A stretch of 28,704 bases of DNA from the NCBI GenBank assembly GCA_964200075.2, contig CAXNAA020000095.1, forward strand, positions 1 through 28,704. The letters run 5' to 3'. The position numbers were made by a program, and so were the translations under genes. The notes beneath the pieces are model-generated. The model did no database searches, was not told the origin of the DNA, and saw only the letters and a list, made by a program, of their open reading frames with translations. The DNA is from Sphacelaria rigidula. Lineage: Eukaryota; Phaeophyceae; Sphacelariales. Of this stretch, positions 20,601 to 28,704 are shown piece by piece (within the stretch, counting starts at the first letter, position 1; each line of letters opens with the position of its first letter).

Positions 20601-21564
20601 ATTCACACGTTCATCCTTCATCTCCTGGTTGCGCTGAGTCTTTGTGTGCTGAGTAGGTCCAGCATTCAGCAAGGCACTGACTTAGCTTTTTGCATGAAGA
20701 GGGAGGAGTGCCAATATTTGTTACTTTTGTTCTCTGACCGGTCTTTTACAGGTGCCTGCCCCTCAGTACATCTTTCTGAGCTATCGGTTGGTGAATGGGT
20801 CGATATTGACCGAGAATGAAATGGGATTCCGTACATTTTCGTTTGGATTGCCGACCCATTCATGGAAGGATCAAAATCTGTTGTTTACACTGTTTTCAGT
20901 AGTGTGGTTTCACGTGCTTGTTCGATCAGTCTCCGTATTCGGGTGTTGTATGAATGTCAACGGATGTTGCGGAGACCGAAGGTTTGTAGCCGTCCGTCGC
21001 CGAGGATCCCACTTGCCTTTTGAGGCCCGGAGTCCTCGGCCGGTTGTGTCAATACGCACCACTACGTCAGTAGCACGAAATAATGCAGAAACGGTCAGTA
21101 TGGTACTTATGACGACGACCTTCAAATCTTCTCAAGCATACCACTTCATACGACCAGATGGCTAAACTTGAGTCAAGGTACTTTCAGAGACACCTGTGAT
21201 ATACATACATTCGATTTTTGTCAAGCCTTTCTGCATGACGCAACTCACGACACCGAGGGGTGGGCTATGAATTGCTTGTGAAGGCTCGAGATCTTACTTT
21301 CAATGATGAAAACAATATCAACCCGTAGTTTGTTTTTCGATCGATATCGTTTACCTTTACTGCTGTTTTCGGCCGTGGTGTATGACATGTGTTGGTGTTG
21401 CGTTTTACATGAGCTGCACAATCCGGTGGAGGATCCGGTAGAGGAAATATGCAGGGTTTTGCCAATTTCTCCACCGGAAGCATCGGCAGCACTACGTTCT
21501 GTTTCCGAAGTGGAACGTTTGACAAGGCAAACGCCTCACTGATTTCGCCACATAGTGAAGGCCC
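17692..21564. other. No recognised gene; upstream region of the EsV-1-7 gene
   Basis: It contains a C-tract at about 18037-18050 and a perfect hairpin at 18279-18306. There are several overlapping frames of 90-200 codons, the longest on the minus strand at 19634-20245 and a plus-strand one at 20752-21165, the latter preceded by an acceptor-like TTTTACAG. None carries a domain I recognise. Sequence near 19075-19150 (GGTCACGAGTTCGAATGCC) faintly resembles a decayed tRNA T arm. Upstream exons of the downstream gene could lie here but cannot be shown. Confidence 0.45.
18279..18306. repeat. Perfect 11-bp inverted repeat with 6-nt loop
   Basis: ACCAACACAGG at 18279-18289 pairs perfectly with CCTGTGTTGGT at 18296-18306 across the loop ATCAAC. 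It sits in non-coding sequence after a T-run. It is not related in sequence to the CAATATATATTG hairpins. Confidence 0.65.
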
Positions 21565-21828
21565 ATGCGAAATATAAACAGCCTGTGTTTACCGTTTTCC
21601 CTCGAAGTACTGTATGTCACGGTTGACGAACGCTTGACAATCTTGACGGCTTTTGAACCGTTTAATATTCTCAGGCAGCATCAAGAGGAACTACCAGCTC
21701 CTCTGTTCGGTCATGTAACAGTGGGACTGCTTGAAGCAGCCGAAATTGTGTGCGCTAGAGCCTCTCGCTTTATCGGCGTAGGGGTGATACGAGCTTGGCA
21801 GTGCGCCCAGGAGGGCTGCTTGGAATGA
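21565..21828 (+). pseudogene. Probable N-terminal part of the EsV-1-7 gene, cut off by in-frame TGA
   Basis: This 87-codon frame is in the same reading frame as the large EsV-1-7 ORF that begins 12 bases after its stop. Its last residues, CAQEGCLE, match the start of an EsV-1-7 unit (C-x4-C). After the TGA (21826-21828) the reading continues P-S-D-G, as in the units' P-S-Y-G. Intact units 12-14 have CGA (Arg) at this codon, so TGA could be one C-to-T change. The frame opens at ATG 21565 just after TAG and TGA stops, and the first 79 residues have no recognised domain. It may instead be a separate short ORF, or be joined by splicing that removes the stop (for example from a GTAGGGGT site near 21778 to ATCAG before 21837). 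Confidence 0.45.
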
Positions 21829-21840
21829 CCATCAGATGGC

Positions 21841-24084
21841 ATGACGGGCGTCAACGTCGTGGAGGTGTCGGTGAACAGGGTTGGGATTGCCGATGAAGAA
21901 AGCAAGGATTGCGTCACCGAGGGCTGCTCCAAGAAACCATCGCACGGTGTAGCGGGAAGCCGGATGGCGGAGTTCTGCGCCACCCACGCAAGGTCGGGGA
22001 TGACCAATTTGACGAGCAAGAAGTGCGGCAACGAGGGCTGCTCCGAACAGCCATGTTACGGTGTAGCGGGAAGTCGGAAGGCGAAGTTCTGTGCTGATCA
22101 CGCGAGGATGGGGATAGTCGATGTAAGGAGCAAGAAATGCGGCCACCAGGGCTGCACCAAACAATCATCGTACGGTGCAGCGGAAAGCCGGAAAAGGGAA
22201 TTCTGTGCCGAGCACGCCAGGCTGGGAATGGTAAATGTAGTAAGTAAGAAGTGCGGCCACGAGGGCTGCTCCAAACAGCCATCGTACGGTGTATCGGGAA
22301 GTCGGAAGGCGGAGTTCTGTGCCGATCACGCCAGCGTGGAGATGACCAATGTAGTGAGCAAGAAGTGCGGCTACCAGGGCTGCTCCAAAATCCCATCGTA
22401 CGGTGTAGCGGGAAGTCGCAAGGCGAAGTTCTGCGTCGACCACGCCAGGTTCGGGATGGTCGATGTGAGGAGTAAGAAGTGCGGCAACGAGGGCTGCTCC
22501 AAAATTTCATCGTATGGTCAAGCAGGAAGCCGGATGGCGGAGTTCTGTGCCGCCCACGCCAGGTGTGGGATGATCAATTTGATGAGCAAGAAGTGCGGCA
22601 ACGAGAGCTGCTCCAAAGTCCCATCGTACGGTGTAGCGGGAAGTCGGTTGGCAGAGTTCTGTGTCAACCACGCGAGGGTGGGAATGGCCAATGTAGTTAA
22701 CAAGAAGTGTGGCGACGAGGGCTGCTCCAAGAGTCCGTCGTACGGTGTAGCGGGTAATCGGTTGGCGGAGTTCTGTGCCGATCACGCAAGGGTGGGAATG
22801 GTCAATGTGAAGACCAAGAAGTGCAGCAACGAGGGCTGCTCCAAGATCCCATCGTATGGTTTAGCGGGAAGTCGCAAGGCGGCGTTCTGTGCTGATCACG
22901 CCAGGTCCGGGATGGTCGATGTGGTGAGCAAGAAATGTGGTAACGAGGGCTGCTCCAAAATCCGAACGTACGGTGTAGCGGGAAGTCGCAAGGCGGAGTT
23001 CTGTGCCAATCACGCCAGGTCTGGAATGGTCGATGTGGCGAGCAAGAAGTGCGGCAACGAGCGCTGCACCACACGACCATCGTATGGTGTAGCGGGAAGC
23101 CGGAAGGCTGAGTTCTGTGTCGACCACGCCAGGTCAGGGATGGTCGATGTGGCGAGCAAGAAGTGCGGCAATGAGGGCTGCTCCAAACGACCATCGTATG
23201 GTGTAGCGGGAAGCCGGAAGGCGGAGTTCTGTGCCGACCACGTCAGGTCAGGGATGGTCGATGTAGTGAGCAAGAAGTGCAGCAACGAGGACTGCTCCAA
23301 ACGACCATCGTATGGTGTAGCGGGAAGCCGGAAGGCAGAGTTCTGTGTCGACCACGCCAGGTCAGGGATGATCGATATAGTGACCAGAAAGTGCAGCAAC
23401 GATGGCTGCTCCAAACGACCATCGTATGGTGTAGCGGGAAGTCGGAAGAGGGAGTTCTGTGCCGATCACGCGAGGGCGGGGATGATCAATGCGGGGAGCA
23501 AAAAGTACCGCAACGAGGGGCGCTCGAATCGGCATGTGTACCACGTTGATGGCGTCGAAGAGGGTAGCTTATGCCAACGTGCCGTATCTCGAGCACCCAA
23601 GGGAGAGCAACATCGAGACATGTTCGATGAACATTTTACCCATGACGGACAACCAAATCATTCCACTAGTCACAATAGTGGTGCGTGTGGTGTCAGGTTC
23701 GGCTCTGTTTTGCTCGTAAGTTCCGAATATGTTGGTTCGCAGCCTGCCGAGGACACCGAACGAGGACCTCTGGGGACAAGGCCACACGTGAGGGTGAAAT
23801 CGGAAGTGTCTGCTCACCTTCAGCGTCCCAAGCAGACCCCGCGAAGGAGGGTTGGCGTGGCCACTTACTCCGATGAAGGTGGGGGCAGTGGGATTGACAG
23901 TAACTCCAGCGATAGTTGTGATGAAAGAATGAAAAAGCGGACTTGCAAGACGCCATCGATCGTTCGTGAACAGCTTCGGCCAGAAGATGCTCTTGTGGAT
24001 GCTTCTTCAGTGATATTCCAAAGCAAGGAGGAAGACTTGAAGATGGAGCTCGCAGTTTCGGCTCCGTTACCCGGCCTTGCGTAA
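21841..24084 (+). CDS. EsV-1-7 repeat (cysteine-rich) protein, 14 intact repeats
   Basis: A 747-residue protein. From Cys24 there are 14 uninterrupted units of exactly 38 residues (114 bp), each C-x4-C-x16-C-x2-H-x12 with the core PSYGVAGSRKAEFC, followed by a 15th unit (from residue 556) that has lost its first two cysteines (Y and R) and the histidine. The C-terminal ~170 residues are unrelated: polar, with a basic KQTPRRR cluster (a possible nuclear signal) and an acidic, Ser-rich run. The Cys3-His pattern suggests a small metal-binding module, but biochemical function is not established for the family. Known relatives are EsV-1-7 of an Ectocarpus virus and the brown-algal regulator IMMEDIATE UPRIGHT, which acts in basal cell fate. 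The ATG at 21841 is chosen because an in-frame TGA lies 12 bases upstream. Residues 1-23 look like a decayed repeat, so the N-terminus is doubtful. No intron interrupts the frame. Confidence 0.9.
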   Translation: MTGVNVVEVSVNRVGIADEESKDCVTEGCSKKPSHGVAGSRMAEFCATHARSGMTNLTSKKCGNEGCSEQPCYGVAGSRKAKFCADHARMGIVDVRSKKCGHQGCTKQSSYGAAESRKREFCAEHARLGMVNVVSKKCGHEGCSKQPSYGVSGSRKAEFCADHASVEMTNVVSKKCGYQGCSKIPSYGVAGSRKAKFCVDHARFGMVDVRSKKCGNEGCSKISSYGQAGSRMAEFCAAHARCGMINLMSKKCGNESCSKVPSYGVAGSRLAEFCVNHARVGMANVVNKKCGDEGCSKSPSYGVAGNRLAEFCADHARVGMVNVKTKKCSNEGCSKIPSYGLAGSRKAAFCADHARSGMVDVVSKKCGNEGCSKIRTYGVAGSRKAEFCANHARSGMVDVASKKCGNERCTTRPSYGVAGSRKAEFCVDHARSGMVDVASKKCGNEGCSKRPSYGVAGSRKAEFCADHVRSGMVDVVSKKCSNEDCSKRPSYGVAGSRKAEFCVDHARSGMIDIVTRKCSNDGCSKRPSYGVAGSRKREFCADHARAGMINAGSKKYRNEGRSNRHVYHVDGVEEGSLCQRAVSRAPKGEQHRDMFDEHFTHDGQPNHSTSHNSGACGVRFGSVLLVSSEYVGSQPAEDTERGPLGTRPHVRVKSEVSAHLQRPKQTPRRRVGVATYSDEGGGSGIDSNSSDSCDERMKKRTCKTPSIVREQLRPEDALVDASSVIFQSKEEDLKMELAVSAPLPGLA

Positions 24085-25860
24085 GTGTTGTCAACACGAA
24101 CGAGAGTTGGAGTGATTCTGAAACGCTTGCTGCTCGCCGACCTGTAGCTCAGCGGCCGCTTTGCCGGAAGAGCGTGGTGGAATATTCGCATTCGCCGCCG
24201 CAGCCCCCTTTTTCGTGCGTGTCGTTGCGGCAGGGTGGAGCTGTTCTTGTGTGACCATGGTGATGCCTGCGCCAGAGTTATGTTTCAACTGAGTCCTTGG
24301 TGGAAAAAGCAGTTCGCGCAAGTGTGTGTTTTTGTTGTTGTAGCGGGTATGAACGCTGTGATGCCTGTCCTGTTGATTGGCACACGTACAGTGTACTGCA
24401 AAATATTCATGCGTCAGGTGCTGCTTTGCTGTGAGTTCTGTATCAGCACCCTGGCCTCTATGTTCGCTGCGAACAAATCCTGTATCGCAAATGGAACAAC
24501 CGACTTATCGAGGTTGTCACATGTTCGTGAGAAAACGTATAGCTTGTGCACTTTCCAGCTCCCAACACTCGGCAGATTAAACATGTGAGTTGAGGGTGTC
24601 GGACGGCTCAGCGAAGAGTGTAGTTGTGGTATCGTGGGTCAGAGGGGCCGGCATGTACAGTAGACTTTCGGTGTGAGTGGCAAGTGAGTACGGGAAAAAA
24701 TATAAATGATTCGTCACCAGGTCGATAGCAGCTGAGACAGTACTTGCGCGGCTGGAAGGGGGTATGTCATCCGTTCAACACCCCTCGTTGCTGCTACCCC
24801 GCTCTCCTCTTGCTGTCTCTGGTCCTTGTTGGGGCAACAACAGCAGTTGATCGACTTTCATTGATTTCAACATTCGTGCTATACTTGTATCGGTGCTACA
24901 GCCCGTGAGTAGGGCCTGGACGGGGTCGCACGTTTTTTGCCTCTGGTGGAACCAGCCTGTAAAAGACTGAACCAATGCGAAGAAAAATCGAGTTAGGTCT
25001 GCCACTCCCTGAATCGAGAAGCAAAGTTGGAGCTTCATGCTGAGATCTTAGAACTAGATGAGTGACCGCAACACCCTCAAGTCGCAGGATAGTAATCGTG
25101 CGCGTTTATGAGTTCAATCATGAAGACATGGGTTGAATCCAGTATGATGCGGTGCCAATGAACGGTATTGGCGTGCTGTTCTGGTATGTTGGGTTTATGT
25201 TTTCTTGATTGAGCATGTCCACGGCGCTCGTAGACGTGAAATTGGGTTGCCGATGTAGAGATCCGAGCAAATCGGCTGTGTTGGACTCATTTTCATGGGG
25301 TCGAATCTCGATTCTGTTTCGATTTTCTGCATGAAAAATGGTGTTGCCTTGGGCGTTTTTCGTCTCACATAGTTTTTTTGTGTCAGCAAATCTGTGACAG
25401 AAAACCTCGTATTTTTCAGAACTTTGGTTCCAACGCAGTCGTACATCGATGAGTCAACTCATGATTATCCTCGTGCTGGTGGTGTGTGTCTACATATCTC
25501 CATGCACTCGTACTGTAAGTTGTACAGTGACGCGGTGTAGCGTACGGAGTATCGCTGCGCAGCAAGTTAGTTACCAACTGTCGCTACGAGTATACCTGCG
25601 TTTCTCTGTATGTGTCGGCCGATACATGTGTGTACAGGGTACAGGATATACAAGAGGACAATCAGTAGACCTCTCACTACAAGCCAGTTATTTGTACGTT
25701 TCGTGGTGCTACAGATATGTCTACTCGCTAGCAGCCAAAGACAAAATAATCCACAGGTCGGACGAGTCACTATTCGTTCAAACGAGTGCACTCGTGGATG
25801 TTTCTCGAAACATTACGAGCATGATTCGTGCACTCGAGTCATTACTTTTTTTTGACAACG
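24085..25860. other. No recognised gene
   Basis: Downstream of the EsV-1-7 gene. A box-A-like TGTAGCTCAGCGG occurs at about 24145, but no B box follows. A plus-strand frame at 25449-25868 is listed separately. Other frames are short and overlapping. I see no transposon ends. Confidence 0.5.
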
Positions 25861-25868
25861 AGCAATGA
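25449..25868 (+). CDS. Possible small secreted or membrane protein ORF (139 aa)
   Basis: The frame starts MSQLMIILVLVVCVYISPC, a hydrophobic stretch that would pass as a signal peptide or membrane anchor, then a Cys/Arg/Tyr-rich region and no recognised domain. It ends at TGA 25866-25868, inside the first unit of the 44-bp minisatellite. Composition is unremarkable and no homology is recognised, so chance is quite possible. Confidence 0.2.
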   Translation: MSQLMIILVLVVCVYISPCTRTVSCTVTRCSVRSIAAQQVSYQLSLRVYLRFSVCVGRYMCVQGTGYTRGQSVDLSLQASYLYVSWCYRYVYSLAAKDKIIHRSDESLFVQTSALVDVSRNITSMIRALESLLFFDNEQ

Positions 25869-26124
25869 CTCGAGTGCTCGTCCCATTCATTTGTTCCCAC
25901 AGCGAGCAGTGACTCGAGTACTCGCCCCTTTCATTTGTTTCCACAACGAGCAGTGACTCGAGTACTCGCCCTTTTCGTTTGTTTCCACAGCGAGCAGTGA
26001 CTCGAGTACTCGCCCTATTCGTTTGTTTCCACAACGAGCAATGACTCGAGTGCTCGCCCTATTCATTTGTTTCCACAATGAGCAATGACTCGAGTGCTCA
26101 TGCGCACGTCATTCACTGTTCACG
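25861..26124 (+). repeat. 44-bp minisatellite, five full units plus a partial
   Basis: Units start at 25861, 25905, 25949, 25993, 26037 and 26081, exactly 44 bp apart. Each has AGCAGTGACTCGAGTACTCG (or AATGACTCGAGTGCTCG) followed by CCC, a T-rich stretch CATTTGTTTCCACAACG and the next unit. The last unit matches only in its first ~20 bases. The core ACTCGAGT is a palindrome. Related single copies flank the array (CGTGCACTCGAGTCATTA near 25830, GAGGAATGACTCGC near 26177). Since 44 is not divisible by 3, the array is not coding. Confidence 0.95.
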
Positions 26125-26775
26125 TGGTATGACGCGTTTATTTCTCGTTTGCTCGAGTCATCTATTTCTTCATCACGAGGAATGACTCGCTTGCTTGCGT
26201 CTTTTCTGGACAACCCAAGGACCAATCATCAATCACTGAAGTGATGGGCGAGTAAGGTGCGAGACATGGTGGGAGCCTGGTCAAACAACGGTAGGATTTG
26301 GTAATATTGTACCACTACAAATCGTACTAACCCCTTTTGATGGTATGATTGTGGCACTCTTCCCCATCACAGTGTGTTTGCGGCAGGTGTCTGTTTTATT
26401 TTCAAGTAAAATGACCAATAAGGCCCTTCTTGCAGCATCACTTTTACGAAAAAATAACACAAGTGAACACCTATCGCAAACACACGATCGTGGGGAAAAG
26501 GGTGTGTTGTGTGTGTTGTCGTCCCCTTCATGCTGGGCGCCAGTCTTCCCCTTTCGGGATATGTGGGCGCATCAGCCGGAATCACACAGGAGGAAGGTCA
26601 ACACAAGAGCTTTTTTTTTTTTTTCAGTACCCCACCTTCCTCCTGCGGTGCTTCCCTCCTTATTCTCGCGAGAGGGGTTCAGCAGTTCCTTCCCTCGTCG
26701 ACGGTAAAGACGTATTCTGTGTACCCACGACATAATCGCTCTCCACTGCTAGGCATGGTATAAGAAAACATCCCA
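26125..26775. other. No recognised gene
   Basis: Short overlapping frames only. A T14-type run near 26610-26625 lies inside otherwise ordinary sequence. I see no feature I can support. Confidence 0.5.
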
Positions 26776-26850
26776 GATCGCTTCGGGAATCGAACCCCAC
26801 AACTCAACCATAAGAAGGCTACGAGGTCACCAGCTGAGCCACCGGGGCGA
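26776..26850 (-). repeat. tRNA-Lys-like sequence, probable SINE head or tRNA pseudogene
   Basis: On the minus strand the Pol III boxes are canonical: box A TGGCTCAGCTGG (26830-26841) and box B GGTTCGATTCC (26786-26796), about 33 bp apart. An anticodon-like stem AGCC/GGTT encloses the 7-nt loop TTCTTAT, giving anticodon CTT (Lys). The D arm lacks its 3' strand (GACC instead of GAGC) and the acceptor stem pairs in only about five positions. It is therefore more likely a retroposed or decayed tRNA-derived sequence than a working tRNA. A short T-run (TGTTTTCTT) follows downstream. Confidence 0.6.
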
Positions 26851-27008
26851 CCGGCTCTCACAAGGGGAATACGTACCCCTTTTCAAATAGATCATTGGTC
26901 TGCAAGAGAAATGGGGGCGCACAGACGTACCTGGACTAGACAACCGTGGCTCCGTCCACCACAAAACCATTCAGTAAAATAACCACCGACGGATATCTGT
27001 CAAGGTGC

Positions 27009-28320
27009 CTATGCCTTGGCTTCTTCTACCCCCGTCTCGGCCCCTGGGGTGTCCGCCCCTGACGGAACTACATCTCTCTCGTCTTCGGCTCCAGCGATGA
27101 TAGTAACATCCAAATCGTCAAGTTGCGCCAGTCGCGCAGGCAAGTACTTGAACACCTGTGTCTGCGGGATTTCCGGGATGAAATTTGGGGTGCTTCCGTA
27201 ATTCAGGTTGAGATACATCAGTACCTCAGCGTACACAGCGTCCAAGCGAGAGCGCTGCGGGGAGAGCATATGTCCCGCACTGCTGAAGTCGCGCTCAATA
27301 GCGGCCGCTGTGGCAGGGTGGCCGAACACAGACCTCGCTACATGTGACAGCCAGCGGAACTCCTTGATGCCGTAGTCTCTCCACCATTTCAGCGCGTTCT
27401 AAAACGGCACCTGTGGTAGAGGTACGAATTGTGGGCATGCTGTGACGTGATCGCGGTTCAGTCGCCAATTATTGCAGTAATTCATTCATTGGCTTCCATA
27501 ATTAGCTGATTGGACCAACTCAGCCCGTACTCACAAGGAGATACGACCACGGACAGACGCCCGGGAGGGGAAGAGGGAAAGCGCCTTTAAATTGTATATG
27601 GCGCAGCAATTGCAGTGTTGCGCAACTACCACGCTGTTCTTGTACTAACGCACGAGTACCAAACTTGAACATCTAGCGGTGGGCGTCAAACCGTAGCGCA
27701 CCTCCTGAAGCCGAGCTATTTTCATGGCCATGTAAGCCTTCCACTCAGCCTCCACCTCGCCCTCCGGTGTGGCCGTTTCCGCGACCTCGTCTTCAGAATC
27801 GCTCGAATCGACCAAATGGTCGTACCTAGCAGCTTCTTCTTCGAGGCGTGCATCCCGGGCAGATGTGATCTTCGGGCGTTTCGACGCCGGCGCTGCAGGG
27901 CGCAAGTCAGCTTCCGGCCGGGTACCCTGCGTGTTGAGCCCCGCCGTGCGAGCGCCAACTGTTTTGGCGGCCGCGACCGCCTGTCGTTTGATCTCCTTGT
28001 ACACCCTCTGTTGCTTTGTGCACACATCGGCCTCACTTGTACCGTCCTTGTCACCTCGTCTTCTTCCCTCCTATTTCGTAAGGCGCATGTTGAACATGTA
28101 CTTCGACTTCTTCAATGGCGGGTACAGGGCAAGCGCCATGTCGACAACCACACACGTATCCTTCTCCCAGGAGGGCGTGTAGTACCGCGTGACAGAGACG
28201 TCCGCCAGCTTGGTACGAGTCTCGCGCACGGTGGGGTCAGGTTGTCATGCGCGATCTCAGCCGGGCGGGCTACATATTCCTTGTCCTCGAATGCAAAGAA
28301 ATCTGGGATGAGAGTCACCT
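27009..28320 (-). pseudogene. Decayed hAT-family transposase (C-terminal half)
   Basis: hAT transposases cut and paste DNA transposons using an RNase H-like core closed by a C-terminal dimerisation domain. Here 27009-27398 encodes that domain: ALKWWRDYG, then VFGHPATAAAIERDFSSAGH and LSPQRSRLDAVYAEVLMYLN, matching the family's WW...ATSA.SER.FS.AG...RSRL pattern. Further upstream in the gene, 28182-28074 encodes MALALYPPLKKSKYMF, the usual LDPR.K segment, and 28318-28220 encodes an acidic-flanked TLIPDFFAFEDKEYV segment. Breaks: a frameshift near 28215, TAG at 28071-28073 and TAG at 27399-27401. An acidic linker (27695-28025) joins the blocks; an intron between about 27700 and 27500 is possible. 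The N-terminal BED finger and TIRs are not seen. The tail after residue ~70 of the domain is Glu/Ala-rich. Confidence 0.8.
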
Positions 28321-28704
28321 GTTGGAACTCAAAGAACGAGGATCGTGAACCTCGCAGGCAGGTGCCCGGGTTGCTGTTGTAAAGAAGTGTAAGCTGCGTC
28401 CGCCGTTGAGATACGCATGATCACATTCAACACATTGCCAGATTATTCACTCAGACGACACACAATGACCCTCAGATAGCAAAAAAAAAAAAACTAGAGA
28501 TACCCAACCCGTCAAATGTTTTGTATGTACTTTGCGCACATCGTATTGTATTTGAATAATCTGGTTGATTCAAGGCTTGAAATCGCGATTTCTTGTCCGT
28601 GACGACACTTGCTACGATAGCCCCCCCCCCAAACCAGCTAAAAGTGTCACGAAAAAAATAGCCATACAGCGCCTGATGCTCGGGTTCAGGGTGCATGAAG
28701 CGCC
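28321..28704. other. No recognised gene; low-complexity runs
   Basis: Contains an A12 run near 28481-28492 and a C10 run near 28621-28630. The 5' continuation of the hAT transposase would be expected here on the minus strand, but I cannot recognise it, so it is lost or too diverged. Confidence 0.45.

Noticed and set aside
21914-23414. Long minus-strand and alternate-frame ORFs over the EsV-1-7 repeats
   Set aside because: They are shadows created by the 114-bp period, which keeps any frame open; only the plus frame keeps the C3H pattern.
24140-24190. tRNA gene starting at GTAGCTCAGCGG
   Set aside because: No B box or T arm follows at the right distance and no cloverleaf forms.
25813-26078. 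Minus-strand repetitive protein over the 44-bp minisatellite
   Set aside because: The 44-bp period shifts frame each unit, so the apparent repeats in protein are cyclic artefacts.

Overview
The window looks like gene-poor, repeat-rich nuclear DNA of a eukaryote, most likely a brown alga (Phaeophyceae, Ectocarpus/kelp type). The main evidence is one long intact ORF (21841-24084, +) made almost entirely of 38-residue units with the spacing C-x4-C-x16-C-x2-H-x12. That is the EsV-1-7 repeat, known from the Ectocarpus virus protein EsV-1-7 and the brown-algal developmental regulator IMMEDIATE UPRIGHT. There is no bacterial-style gene packing. The lineage is an inference; other stramenopiles or algae with this family are not excluded.

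Layout. 1-2433: no recognised gene, one weak two-exon candidate. 2434-4306: element A of a transposon-like family with terminal inverted repeats (TIRs). 4307-5440: nothing recognised. 5440-6412: GAGCTA-rich minisatellite of about 42 bp. 7066-8130: diverged tandem duplication. 9481-13060: element C, the same family in reverse orientation, carrying a ~1.8 kb insert with direct repeats. 13066-13146: tRNA-like sequence. 15411-17689: Stowaway/mariner-like TIR element that has been split by element B (15587-17253), the cleanest copy, which has an exact target-site duplication. 17692-21564: no recognised gene. 21565-24084: EsV-1-7 repeat gene with a probably truncated N-terminus. 25861-26124: 44-bp minisatellite. 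26776-26850: tRNA-Lys-like retroposon head. 27009-28320 (-): decayed hAT transposase.

The most unusual signal is inside elements A, B and C. They have no coding capacity but consist largely of directional ~42-bp units, each ATATTG-N6-CAATATATATTG-N18. Each unit is an AT-rich hairpin with a 6-nt, often GC-rich loop followed by a perfect 12-bp palindrome, and the units are spaced close to four helical turns apart. About 24 units can be followed in element B. The unique N6 and N18 segments are conserved between copies, and whole units have been lost from copy A.

The genes do not form a pathway. The only likely functional protein gene is the EsV-1-7 repeat gene. Its apparent 23-residue leader is itself a decayed repeat whose first half lies upstream of an in-frame TGA, so the gene has either lost its N-terminus or depends on an unseen splice.
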